Below are positions 1 to 11,348 of a stretch of 64,000 nt of DNA, in pieces; the stretch's first letter is position 1, and each line of letters opens with the position of its first letter. The position numbers were made by a program, and so were the translations under genes. Below the pieces are notes generated by a model that was not told the DNA's origin, did no database searches, and saw only the letters and a list, made by a program, of their open reading frames with translations. Source of the stretch: Trifolium pratense (taxonomy: Eukaryota > Streptophyta > Magnoliopsida > Fabales > Fabaceae); the NCBI RefSeq assembly GCF_020283565.1, contig NC_060065.1, forward strand, positions 32,848,409 through 32,912,408, given 5' to 3'.

Positions 1-1080
1 ATAAAATAGGTATGAGTTGCATAAGTATTATATGACATTGTTTGAACCACTTATTAATAATGTATTATACCCAAAGTGATATCACTATTGAAGATGCTCT
101 AAATAATTTGAATTTTGCTTCTAGTTTTTTTTTTTTTTGTCTTGATGAAGTGGTAATCCACTAAAGTTAAACTCATATATAATTGTACAAAAAAAAAACT
201 CATATATAATTGTGAGATCCCGAGTTCGAACCCGGGCCACGACGTCTGGCCTAACAATTTCGGCATTTTTGTCGGTTGAGTTAGTAATTATGGGACGCTT
301 CTAAATTTGTTTTAACAAAATAATAAATGACATTTATTAGAATACCATGTATTTAATTTTAAAATGCGACCAAAACGTTTGTCAATCACTGAATTGGTAA
401 AACTGTTCATAGAACGGTTATTTTGGGAGATGCAGAAGTAAGGAAGTTCATCAACCTTGTCATGCAGATCTGAAGGCAATTTTTTTTTTAGTCAAAATAA
501 TTAATTAAATTACCAAAACTAATATTTTTCCTCATTTACATCCCATGCCTCATTTCATTTTGATGCCCTTTTACATACAAATATTGCAAATTGATTTTAT
601 TTGGCTCCTTACTTCTCCAATCTGCAGTGAAAGGTACAATTTCTTCTAACAATTTCAATTTATGTTTTTTAATTTTAATTTTTTTTTCCTTCAAAATTCT
701 AATGCTCCATTTTTATGTATTCTCATCTTGTTATTTCACATATGATATTTGTAATTTACAGATCTAGTTTTAATTTAATCATCTGGACTTTGCTTGATTG
801 TGATATTAACGCTTTATATTTTGTGCCTAACAAAATTTTCATGTCCATAGATCATAATATTATATAATTCTATCTTGATTCAAAATTATTAATATTATTT
901 TGTTTGGATGATTAAGATAGGACATAATTCTTCAGTGTAGAGTGTTAGTATTATGAATTTATGATTAGAAGAACATCAATTATGTTGAGGAAAAAACTTA
1001 ATTTTGTTAATGTGTAACAAAAGGTGAAAACAAAAGGTGGGGTGCAAATAGAAAAGAAGTTACAAGGGTGGTGAGTGAAC
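1..1080. other. Upstream region of the first basic-protein gene
   Basis: AT-rich non-coding DNA. A tRNA-like B box (GAGTTCGAACCC, 222-233) lies in a GC-rich patch at 212-290, which suggests a degraded SINE. From about 622 the sequence (CTGCAGTGAAAGGTACAATTTC) is closely matched at 6243 and on to the second gene copy. That shared block is probably promoter and 5' leader of the gene at 1081. I see no other gene here. Confidence 0.5.
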
Positions 1081-2250
1081 ATGGAAGAGCATCCGGAGAG
1101 AGCCGAATTGCGAAGAATTCAAAGGGAACAAGAAAGGGAGAGAAGGAGGATTCGTGATAGACAAAGGAGACAAGCAATGACACAAGAACAACGAGAAAGA
1201 CACCTTGCGCGTCGTCGCAGGAACTATCAACTTCGAAGACAAAGAGCCGCGAATGCTAATAATGTTAATGCTCCATTCATTCCTCTTCCTCTTAACCCTC
1301 TTGCTTTAGAATCAAGTGCTGGTGAAGCTAGTACTAGTGATGAATTTCAAGGTGTTAATTCTTTGACCTCACTAGACTATAGAGTCCTTTCTCATGGTAT
1401 TGGTTTTCCTCATCATGGCCTTAATCAAGGTCAAGGAACAATGAATTTGGGAACTGAAGTTTCTCATGAAGGTAAAGACTAAAGATCTTGTTATATTGCA
1501 ATTTTTGTTTTTTTGTTTTTGTTTTATAATAGAACTGAGGAACGAACTCAGTACTTCTAGCAATTTTTTTTTTTCATTATACTAAATTTTACAAGTTGAT
1601 TTATTTTTTCTTTTAATGTTGCAATTTAATCAATAGGGTCATCAATGAACATGGAAACCCTAGATTTGAAGCTCGATAATTCACCAAGGATGCGTCTAAG
1701 TCGAATTAAAAATCTTGCAAGAAACAATGTAGCTTCAGCTGAGTTGAAAACAAAGGAAGATAGGGAAGTTGGTGATTTTGGTGAGTAATCTCTTCTGGAC
1801 TCAATTAATTATATAAGTAACTACTTAGAATTTTCTATATTACCATTTCTTTCTTCGTTTAATTTTGTACGAGAACTTGTTTCATTGAATAATATTTTGA
1901 GAATAATAGCACGTATGAAACTAGTTAGATTTTTCTTCTGATATTTTGTCCACCAAAAAGGACTACGTTTTTGCTTATATTTGAATCTGGAGTAATAGTT
2001 ATTTGTGCGAAGAGAAGTTCTTAAGTTTGGCAATACTTGACATCTTTGATTATAATTAGTTTGAATGTTCTTGAAAATTTCAGGTAGCACGCCGAAATCC
2101 TTGCGTTTGAATTCTGTGAAGCGTATTGCTCGATCTCAATCGATGAACTCTGCTCCCAAAGAGACTGATATCCACCAGAAGGACGACGATTTGCCTCCAG
2201 AAGAAGGGATTCAGTTACTTGATAATCAAAGCTTTATGGCTACTAGTTAA
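1081..2250 (+). CDS. Small basic STPR-like protein, copy 1 (3 exons)
   Basis: Predicted join 1081-1471, 1637-1780, 2084-2250, giving 233 aa. All introns are GT-AG and phase 1, so the frame is kept. I start at ATG 1081 because the codon in frame six bases upstream is GTG. Residues about 8-58 are extremely rich in Arg, Gln and Glu (RRRIRDRQRRQAMTQEQRER), probably a long basic helix. The spacing recalls the 23-residue STPR nucleic-acid-binding repeat of silkworm FMBP-1. That link is from family knowledge, not from a search. Exon 2 and exon 3 each carry a short basic motif (SPRMRLSRIKNLAR and TPKSLRLNSVKRIAR) that look like copies of each other. The C-terminus is acidic. There is no signal peptide or membrane segment. 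A close paralogue lies at 6636-7802. Function unknown; DNA or RNA binding is an inference. Confidence 0.75.
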
Positions 2251-4380
2251 GGTGAAGTGAGAGGTTCACTTAAAGTTACCTTACAAAATAGTTGCATAAT
2301 TAAGGACTAAACTTATACATTACATGGAGAAATTAAAGACATATATGTTTTGGGAAAATGTTGTTTGTTACTATGTTATGTGTTTAAATTACAAAACTTT
2401 CGCTTATAATTTGTTTTCTATTTACAAAGTTTGTGACAACTTTACAATTAAAAGTGAGATGGAGAGTAAGTGATGTATGTACCAATTCTTAGCAGAAGCA
2501 TGATAGCTTATTGATTCTTATGGAGTAAATGTGAGATTGGCATAGTAAATATTTTGTTGCTACTTTTGATCTTATTTCTATATAACATTCAAAGTTTGAT
2601 GTTAGATTTAATGTTGATACGTCAAGTGCGAGTTAGAAACCTCATAAGTCTTAATAGTTAAATCCAAAGTCTTCCATAATAGCACATAAAATTTTGCATC
2701 GCAACACCGCAATATAGTGGATGCAATGGCTACATCAATCTAGAACCAGTTGCATCAATCTGCAAAATTAATCTATATAATACTTGAACAAATTATTTTT
2801 TCTATATTTCTTGTTCTTTTATCATATATTAGAGGGTATTTTAAATAGTTTAAGATATTTTATTTGTTGGTGTAAATCGGCATCCTTTACGCGTAACTAT
2901 ACAGACTAATTCCACGATTCTTGTGGAATCTAAATAGATGACAAAGTCTCCCCAAAAGTTTTAACACTACTTCATGCTCAAGTCGGAAGTCGAACTCAAG
3001 ACCTTAGTTAAACTAAAAGAGATTCACGTCATTTTATTTAATTGCTCTTTGGTAAAGTTTAAGATATTTTATAGTGATGGGGAGTTGTGTAATGAGATAA
3101 ATATGATATTTTAGAGGAAATATATAATAGATGTGTGATTTTTGTATGGTAAATAATCAATTATAGTATTTAGTACAAATAAAAGATAGATTTAAATTTA
3201 CATTGTATAATAAGCATTGCAACAACCACAATATCTACTATTACATTGACAACAATTATATTCGACTGGGGATTTAAAACATTGATCATGTAGACCAATT
3301 AATGATTGAAACTTCCCCCCTTTTTATTTTTATCTAAATCATGAAGAATTTCAAAGATTATATTTTGCTATACAGAAATGTGCAGCGGCGTATTGTTTGT
3401 CTATCTTTTATTCATGTGTAATTATTTTTTAGTAAATCTCTTTATCTATATCAACCATGATAACGTTAGTCACACATTATCTCAATAAATTGGTCCAAAG
3501 TGATAAAACATTTAGACTCATTAAACAAATGATTACGTGAATTCAATTATGCATATGCAGAAAATTAGATTATTAGGAAGATAACTCATATTGTTTGTTC
3601 CACAAATTTTTTGACAAAATTAATTGTCACTAAACAATAATAAAAATTTCGTTCTTTTGTTTTGCAGTTGTTGTAGTTAGTTGCGTTGAAGATGATGGAT
3701 CTCAAAATGTGTTTTTAATTAGTTGCTAGCGTGTTTGTTACTATATCTAAAAGAATGTTTTTTAAGTATTTTTTATCTTTTATTAGAAAACATAAGTTTG
3801 TTTCTCAAATCTCGAAGAAATTATGTGTTGTTTCTCAAAGATTTTGGGTTTAATCCATTGAAAACTAAAAAAATATGGTGGTGAGGTGACTATCTTCTTC
3901 CTTATTTTCAGATTTTTTTCTCTTTTTTGTTATTATAGTACTCTCTCTTATTAAAGAAAAATTTATTTTATAGATTATCATTCAATAAATCTAGAAAATA
4001 ATCTTTTTCTTGTAATAAAAACTAGAACTAGAATATTTTACTAATGGTGTAGTGGTTGTTCTCTTCTTTTTCTTTTCTTTATCTTCTTGCACTTTAAAAT
4101 AAGTGATTAAGCTCAATTGTGTTATGATATATGATATATATCCATGGGAAAATTAGAAAACTCTTTGTATTAATTAACGGTACTAAGTAATATTACAAAT
4201 GAAGATAAATTGACCTTCTAATAAGGTTATTGTATTGTAACTCTATATCTCTAATAAACTGCATAAGGAAGGTAATAGAGTCTGAGTAGGGTATTATAAT
4301 ACTCATTTTTATACTTGTGGTTTATTTTTTGCAGATAATTATCCATACTTGTACTCGTACTTAAAATGCAGGTTTTTATC
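2251..4380. other. 3' region of copy 1 and duplicated spacer
   Basis: Non-coding. The first 400 bases match the sequence downstream of 7802 closely and probably include the 3' UTR. The parts at 3110-3310 and 3460-4090 match 8276-8355 plus 10,614-10,760, and 13,630-14,640, respectively. They are therefore the downstream part of the segmental duplication. A SINE at 2864-3055 is specific to this copy. Confidence 0.6.
2864..3055 (-). mobile_element. SINE with a 17-bp target-site duplication
   Basis: A 192-bp insertion flanked by the perfect direct repeat AGTTTAAGATATTTTAT at 2847-2863 and 3056-3072. Read on the minus strand it has a tRNA-like B box (GGTCTTGAGTTCGACTTCC) and then a body containing GGAATTAGTCTGTATAGTTACGCG. 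A related body occurs on the plus strand at 5322-5505. The duplicated segment near 8160-8300 lacks it, so it probably inserted after the duplication. Confidence 0.8.
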
Positions 4381-5180
4381 CTATTCATTATGTATGTTTT
4401 TTTGCGTACCCACTAAGTATGAGGGACGGGTGGAGGGAGATAGCCCGTAGTAAGGAGGGTGGTGAGTTAGGGGCAGATGGTTTAGGGAGCATGTTTCGAA
4501 AAGGGTGGGGGACGGGTCAAATACTTTTTCCTGGACCGATTTCTGGATGAATGAGATTCCTTTGTGTGAGCGGTTTGAGCGTCTGTTTGATTTGGCGGAG
4601 ACCAAATTGCGTACGGTAGCTGAGATGTTTTCGCTAAGGTGGGGAGCGGATGGAGAGGCGTGGGATTGGCGGTGGTAGTTGAGGGTGTAGGAGGAGGAGG
4701 AATTGTTGGGGAAGTATAGTCTTTACTTCTTAACCTCTCCTTACAGGCCCAATTTTCAAATAGGTGTCAGTGGCAGCCTGACCTTGATAAAAGCTACATT
4801 GTTCGGGGCGCATATTAGTTCTTGACTTCCCATGTTTCGGCTACTATGGATGATGCAGAAAAACTCATTTGCCACTCTCAGGTTCCCTTGAAGGTCTCCA
4901 TCTTCGCATGGCGTTTATTGCGTGATAGATTACCCACAAAAGTAAACATGATCCCTTGAACTCACTTTTGCATTTTTGGTTGTGGAGCAGCTGAGTCGGC
5001 CCATCATTATTCATCTCTTTCGGTACTTTTTGTTCTCTTTGAGCATTAGTTCATTCGTGGATTGACATCTCATCGATGGATTCCACTTCTTTATGTGATC
5101 ACTTTGTTCAGTTTACATATTCATCAGGTGGATTTTGAATGCGTCGCTCCTTTTTGGAACTCATTTAACTTGTTAAAAAA
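4381..5180 (+). pseudogene. LINE reverse transcriptase C-terminal fragment
   Basis: Conceptual translation with several stops and frameshifts gives stretches typical of the region after the reverse transcriptase in plant L1-type LINEs. Examples are VGDGSNTFFWTDFWMNEIPL, then LFDLAETKLRTVAEMFSLRW, then VPLKVSIFAWRLLRDRLPTK, and a zinc-binding zf-RVT-like stretch around 4970-5060. The 5' parts (endonuclease and the catalytic reverse transcriptase motifs) are absent. It is a dead, 5'-truncated copy. Confidence 0.75.
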
Positions 5181-5321
5181 ATGATTATGGATTCAATCCG
5201 AGAAAATTAAAATATTAGAGAGAGAACTCATATGGTTTGTTACACAAAACAAAAATTAATTATCATTTAAACAAAAAATCGTTCTTTAGTGTTAAGTTGT
5301 TGTAGTTATTTATTTATTTTT

Positions 5322-5510
5322 TTACATGGACAAAAGTGGTAGATACTTAAGTCTTTTAACGATTTAGTTCTGAGTTCGATTCCCAACTGGTGTGTATGGA
5401 GAAACATTTGTTGTGAGATGTCAATCCCTTAAATGAATTTCAGTTATTTCGAGGGAATTAGTCTATGCAGTTACGCACCGATGACACCTTTAGTTTAAAA
5501 AAAAAATGTT
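5322..5510 (+). mobile_element. SINE-like repeat
   Basis: Contains a B box (GAGTTCGATTCCC near 5371) and the tail GGAATTAGTCTATGCAGTTACG, the same tail as the element at 2864-3055, and ends in an A-run at about 5500. It interrupts a spacer that is also seen at 3600-3720 and 13,740-14,280. I could not identify a clear target-site duplication. Confidence 0.6.
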
Positions 5511-5583
5511 TTAAATTTTAATTACTTGCTAGCATGTTTTCTAACAAAAGATAAAAAAAATACTTAAAAAACATTCTTCAACC

Positions 5584-6245
5584 AGCTTTGCTCCTTTTAT
5601 ATTAGCTCCATTTATACAGATTGGTGACATGTGGTAAAAAAAAAAGAAAGGAACGGTTGAGATTATAAGTTGTACGCCCTATATTATTGGCCAGCATAAA
5701 AATAATTGAAATGTTAAATCAGTGGCGACGCTCACCATTCCAGCGCCGGTCGAAACCTACTGCTGCATCTTCCTCGCCTTGCCGCCGGAGCAAGTCTCAT
5801 GTCGACGTCATGATACAACATGCTTCTAAACCACTCTCAATTGGGCCTTCAAAATCATTGGAAGAATAATTTAATTTAACAATCTCATAGAAGAATTGTT
5901 GTTACTAACATTGAAAGAATTTGTTGCAATATTCTGAATCACAGAAAATCAAATTCCCCTTCAAGTGCGCTGCAACTGTAACGAACGGTGAGAGGCGGCG
6001 GCGACGGTGGCAACAGTGACGGCGATTAGAACAACAGAGGGAGGAAGATGGAAACTATAGGGTGCCGTTTCATTTCTGTTTCAATTCTGTTTCTTCTATT
6101 TTTCCTTTTTTTTTTTTTTTTTTTTTTATTAAACAAATTCTTAATTTAAAGTGTTTAATACCAGCCTTTAGATTAAAATTTGCCACATGTCACACATCCA
6201 TCAATAACAAGGTATAAATGGAGCTATTAGAAATGGAGCAAAGCT
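5584..6245. mobile_element. Mutator-like non-autonomous element with GC-rich interior
   Basis: Inverted termini begin AGCTTTGCTCC at 5584 and end GGAGCAAAGCT at 6245. The inverted match continues inward through AGCTCCATTTATA and GACATGTGG. The interior at 5720-5830 and 5960-6060 is unusually GC-rich for this window, with short open reading frames. That is the pattern of a Pack-MULE with captured gene sequence, but I cannot name the source. No target duplication is visible. The right end coincides with the start of the second copy of the gene duplication. Termini like these recur at 51,340 and 52,320. Confidence 0.55.
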
Positions 6246-6635
6246 GCAGTGAAAGGTACAATTTCAATTTTTATGTTATTTAATTTTCAGAAAAATCTTT
6301 ACAATTATAATTCTCCATTTTTATGTATTCTCATCTGGAGTTTGCTTGATTGTTATAGTAACGCTTTATATATTGTGTCTAACAACATTTGAATGTCACG
6401 TAGATCATAATATATCATATAATTATCTTGATTCAAAATTATTATTATTGTTTTGTTTGGATGATTTATATAGTACATAATTCTTCAGTATCAAGTGTTA
6501 GTATTATGAATTTATGATTAGAAGAACATCAATTTTGTTGAGGAAAAGCTTAATTTTGTTAATGTGTGACAAAAGGTGAGAAAAAAAAAAGGTGGGGTGC
6601 AAATAGAAAAGAAGTTACAAGGGTGGTGAGTGAAC

Positions 6636-7802
6636 ATGGAAGAGCATCCGGAGAGAGCCGAATTGCGAAGAATTCAAAGGGAACAAGAAAGGGAGAGAAG
6701 GCGGATCCGTGATAGACAAAGGAGACAAGCAATGACACAAGAACAACGAGAAATACACCTTGCGCGTCGTCGCAGGAGCTATCAAATTCGAAGACAAAGA
6801 GCCGCGAATGCTAATAATGTTAATGCTCCATTTACTCCTCTTCCTCTTAACCCTCTTGCTTTAGAATCAAGTGCTGGTGAAACTAGTACTAGTGATGAAT
6901 TTCAAGGTGTTAATTCTTTGGCCTCACTAGACTATAGAGTCCTATCTCATGGTATTGGTTTTCCTCATCATGGCCTTAATCAAGGTCAAGGAACAATGAA
7001 TTTGGGAACTGAAGTTTCTCATGAAGGTAAAGACTAAAGATCTTGTTATATTGCAATGTTTTTGTTTTTTTCTTTTTACGATGGAACTGAGGATCGAACT
7101 CAGGACCTCTAGCAATTTGTTTTTTTCATTATACTAAATTATACAAGTTGATTTATTTTTCCTTTTAATTCCTTTTAATGTTGCAATTTAAATAATAGGG
7201 TCATCAATGAACATGGAAGCCCTAGATTTGAAGCTTGATAGTTCACCAAGGATGCGTCTAAGTCGAATTAAAAATCTTGCAAGAAACAATGTAGCTTCAG
7301 CTGAATTGAAAACAAAGGAAGATAAGGAAGTTGGTGAGTAATCTCTTTGGACTCAATTATAATTATAAGTAACTACTTAGAATTTTCTATATTACCATTT
7401 CTTTTCTCGTTTTATTCTGTATGAGAACTTGTTTCGTTGAATAATATTTCGGTGAATAATAGTGTTAGCCGGTATGAAACTAGTTAGATTTTTTTGATAT
7501 TTTGTCCACAAAAAAGGACTATGTTTTTGCTTATATTTGACTCTGGAGTAATAGTTATATGTTCGAAGAGAAATGTTTAATTTGGCAATACTTGACATCT
7601 TTGATTATAATTTGTTCGAATGTTCTTGAAAATTTCAGGTAGCACGCCGAAATCCTTGCGTTTGAATTCTGTGAAGCGTATTGCTCGATCTCAATCGATG
7701 AATTCTTATCCCAAAGAGACCGCTATCCAGAAGGACGACAATATGCCTCCGGAAGAAGGGATTCAGTTACTTGACAATCAAAGCTTTATGGCTACTAGTT
7801 AA
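6636..7802 (+). CDS. Small basic STPR-like protein, copy 2 (3 exons)
   Basis: Predicted join 6636-7026, 7199-7333, 7639-7802, 229 aa, with the same phase-1 introns as the copy at 1081. Exon 1 has the same length as in copy 1 and differs by a few residues, among them Arg to Ile in the basic helix (QREIHLARRRR) and Ala to Thr in the Ser-rich linker. Exon 2 is 9 nt shorter because copy 1 has a second in-frame GGTGA-type donor sequence just downstream of this site. Exon 3 lacks one His codon. All changes keep the frame, so both copies look capable of making protein. This copy probably has the shorter history as a separate gene, but which is ancestral cannot be told here. Function unknown. Confidence 0.75.
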
Positions 7803-8359
7803 GGTGAAGTGAGAGGTTCACTTCAATCTACCTTACAAAATAGTTGCATAATTAGGGACTAAACTTATACATTACATGGAGAAATTAAAGACTATGTTTT
7901 GGGAAAATGTTGTTTGTCAATATCTGTTTAAACTTTAAATTACAAAACTATGGCTTATAATTTGTTTTCTATTTACAAAGTTTATGTGACAACTTTACAA
8001 TTAAAATTGAGGGGGAGAGTAAGTGATGTATGTACCAATTCTTAGCAGAAGCATGATATAGTATGTGAGTTTGGCATAGTAAAAGTTTCGTTGCTCCTTT
8101 TGATCTTATTTTTGTATAACATTCAAGGTTTGATGTTAGATTTAATGTTTGAGGTTGTTGATGCTATTTCATCTGTGTGATATGGATTATCTGAATTTAG
8201 TGAGGTGATATTATTAGTTCCAACTTTGAGGTGAAGTTTATAAATACTATAATTTTGATATAGAAAAAAAGTGATATCTTAGAGAAAATATAATAGATGT
8301 GTGATTTTTATAAGGTAAATAATAAATTATAGTATTTAGTACAAATAAAAGATAAATTT
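7803..8359. other. 3' region of copy 2
   Basis: Non-coding sequence homologous to 2251-3160, minus the SINE. It is interrupted at about 8360 by the LINE fragment and resumes at about 10,613. Confidence 0.6.
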
Positions 8360-10612
8360 GGGACACAACCCAAACTATATTTGGCGTAGTATCCACGCTT
8401 CATAGGTAGTTGTCAGAAGAGGGCTGAGATGATTGGGGAATGGTAATAGTATTAACGTATGGAAACACCCTTGGCTGAGAAATGAAAACCACACACATGT
8501 TACTACGATGATGATGATGGCAGGAAGAGAAGATATGCGGGTGTCTGAGCTAGTGAACGAAAACACAGGCATGTGGAATTTTTGAACTTATTCAATAGAT
8601 GTTTAACCAGAGACTTGATAGAGATCACTAAATTACTGCTAAACTTACTTAATCATGAAGATGCACCAATTTGGAAGTATAGCAAGAACGCGGTTCGGTC
8701 AGCATACCACCAACTCATGGAGAATATTATTGACAATAGCCAACTCAAAGTACCAGGTAGCTGGAAGAAACTATGGCAAATACATGCTCCCAAGAAGGTG
8801 AAAATATTTATGTAGGTTGGTTCAGAAAGGAGTTCCTTGTGATAACAAATGTCCGAATTGTGCTAATTATGAGGAGAATGAATGACACTGTTTTTGGGTG
8901 TGCAGCTGTCTAAGAAATATGGTAGAGAGTCCACTGTGGGAACAGACGCAGCGCAGGCATATATAGATAATGCTATAGGAATTGTTCCAATGCTATTCCA
9001 GATGCTTGATGAAATGGATGTTGCTGCCTTTACTCATATAGCCATGGTAGTGTGGTCTGCCTTTACTCATAAGAGATCCATAGAAGAGCAAGAGAGTATC
9101 TAAATGACTGGATAAAGGCACGGGCCACGGGAGATGCAGCATGACAGAAGTAACAGCAGAATTGTGATGGAAAGGCATGTGTGGATCAAGCCACCTATGG
9201 GAACACTAAAATGTAACATAGATGCAGCATGTTACAGTGATCTGAACAGGTTCTGCGTTGCAGCATGTGTACGTGATGCGCGTGGCCGTTTTGTGAAAGC
9301 TTACGCGCGGGGATTCGAAGGAAGGCCTAGCGGAAGCGGAAGCTTTGGTTGCAATGGAAGCTCTACAATGGATAAGGAACGAACGCATGACAAACATTCA
9401 GATTGAAACGATTGTCTTCAAGTGGCACAAGTTATTTATTCCAAGTTTAAAAACAACACTGAGTTTAGTATTATTATTGAGTTTTGTTGTAGTTTGTTAA
9501 ATTTGATTCCGAACTATAAGGGTCCGTTTGGTGCGCAGGATAGGATAGTGACAGGATAGGATATACAACAGTATAGTGATAGGATAAGATATCAGCAGGA
9601 TAAAAGTTATCCTCAGTTATCCTATCCTGTGTTTGGTGCACACAGGATAACAAACATGATAACTATTATATCATATTTTTAATACATATTTGTTCATACC
9701 AATATGATAAGATACATAACATATTTAAATGACAAAATTACCCTCGTAAAACAATTGTTATTTGTTAAAAATTATATTGTAATACTTTGAATTTTATAAA
9801 TAAAAATATAAATAAGTAATTGTACAAAAAGAAAAAGTAATCAAATAACTTTAAATTTTAAATACAAATCATGAGAAAATAAGCAAATTAAGTTTTTTAT
9901 ATGAATCATGATCAAATAAATAACTCAATTATACATGTTAGATAAGCTAAATAAATATATGATATATGTAAATAATAAAACTACCATTGCAAAAGAATTA
10001 TATTTAAGTTGTTATTAAATTTAAATTAATATTCTTATTTTGCAATTTTTTAATAATTATTTTAATTTAAAATATTGTAATTTTAGGAGAATTTTGATTT
10101 TTTAGATTATATAAATTACAAAATTACCCTTGTGAGAAAATCACATATATATTTAAAAAATAATTATTTTATTATTAATTTACTATCAAATTATTTTATT
10201 AATTTTCAATTTTCAATTTTTTATTTTAAAATATATTTTATAGAATAAATCAACGATTTTTTTTTTCTTATCCTATCCTGCTGGTAACCCAGCTCAAATT
10301 CAGGATAAGGATTTTAACTAGAGAAACAGGATAGGATAAGCTTCAGGATTAACTTATCATATCATGTTGTGTCACCAAACACTGGATTGAGACAGGATAT
10401 GATATAGTTATCCTATCCTGTCTCTTATCCTGTGCACCAAACGGGCCCTAAGGTCAATCATATTAGGAGGCAAGCTAATCGAGTAGTTCATGATCTCGCT
10501 CAAGCAACTCGTTTATATGCTAGTTCCCGGATCTTTGATTATTGTCCGCCTTGTATTGAAACTATTATTATGAATGAAATGCACTAAGTTTGCTCATGTA
10601 AAGAAAAAAAAA
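8360..10612 (+). pseudogene. 5'-truncated LINE: zf-RVT and RNase H, split by a DNA element
   Basis: Translation shows the end of a plant LINE polyprotein: GNGNSINVWKHPWLRNE (8438-8490), the zf-RVT-type stretch SWKKLWQIHAPKKVKIFM (8760-8812), and an RNase H domain starting near 9180 (GTLKCNIDAACYSD). The RNase H is broken at 9519 by a Harbinger-like element and resumes at 10,452 with VNHIRRQANRVVHDLAQATR and a final stop near 10,586. An A-rich tail follows (about 10,602-10,612). Several frameshifts and stops occur before 9180. It sits inside the duplicated spacer of copy 2 and is missing from copy 1, so it came after the duplication. Confidence 0.85.
9520..10448. mobile_element. PIF/Harbinger-type non-autonomous element
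   Basis: 929 bp with inverted termini GGGTCCGTTTGGTGCGCAGG and its imperfect complement ending CACCAAACGGGCCC. It is flanked by the 3-bp duplication TAA (9517-9519, 10,449-10,451). Removing the element and one TAA restores a continuous RNase H reading frame, which fixes both ends to the base. The subterminal regions hold many copies of AGGATAGGATA and TATCCTATCCTG. No transposase is encoded, so it would depend on one made elsewhere. Confidence 0.9.
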
Positions 10613-11348
10613 TCAATTTACATTGTAGTAATGACGGCAATATGCATCACAACAACCCCAGTATATCTACGATTACATCGACAACAATTGTGATCACATT
10701 TATATTCGACGGTGGATTTAAAACATTGATCATCATGTATACCAATTAATGATTTTATGGAAATTCCCCCTTTTTCTAGATCATTCCAGGATTTCAAGCC
10801 AACAAAATAATCTTCTTTGAGATAAATAATAAATTACAATATTTAGTGTTAAGAAGAATCATCTTTATTAAAGTTGAGTTCAGATTTCCTCCATTTGGCT
10901 ATGGCCCATTTTGTCATGTCCATTGCTCAAATGTATAGCAAATGGCATAAAACAATTTAAATGGTTCAGATTTAAAATTTAAAAAGAAGTACTATTTGTT
11001 TAATAATAATAAAGAAAAAAAACCCGCTTTGTATTCTTCCTTGCACGGAAACCAACCGTTCCTCATGTTATACAACTTTCACTCCTCTTCTCATCGCTGT
11101 CACCCTTCTTTGTCCGTTCCAGCGCCGCTTCCTTGTGTCATTGCTCCCCTTTCTGTTCATCCAAACACCGCTGCCGTTTGCCACCATTTTCGTCATTTTT
11201 AGGACAAACGCAATGCCATGAGCAATTAAGTTTAAATTTAAGGATTGTTTGATTGTAATCAACTTTAGGCTGTAATTATAAGTTTTAATTTTAAGGATGA
11301 GAAGCTTCCGAAATTTTATGTCTGTAATTTTAACCGGAAAACAAAAGG
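10613..11348. other. Resumed duplicated spacer and unique AT-rich DNA
   Basis: 10,613-10,760 continues the spacer homologous to 3190-3320. The remainder shows no gene that I can support. A plus-strand open frame of 68 codons at 10,996 has no recognisable features. Confidence 0.5.

Noticed and set aside
1060..1242. Minus-strand open frames opposite exon 1 of both basic-protein genes (also 6615-6797)
   Set aside because: They are the antisense of a strongly biased Arg/Gln coding exon, and are conserved only because the sense exon is.
8573..9406. Plus-strand frames as separate host genes
   Set aside because: Together they read as zf-RVT and RNase H of one frameshifted LINE.
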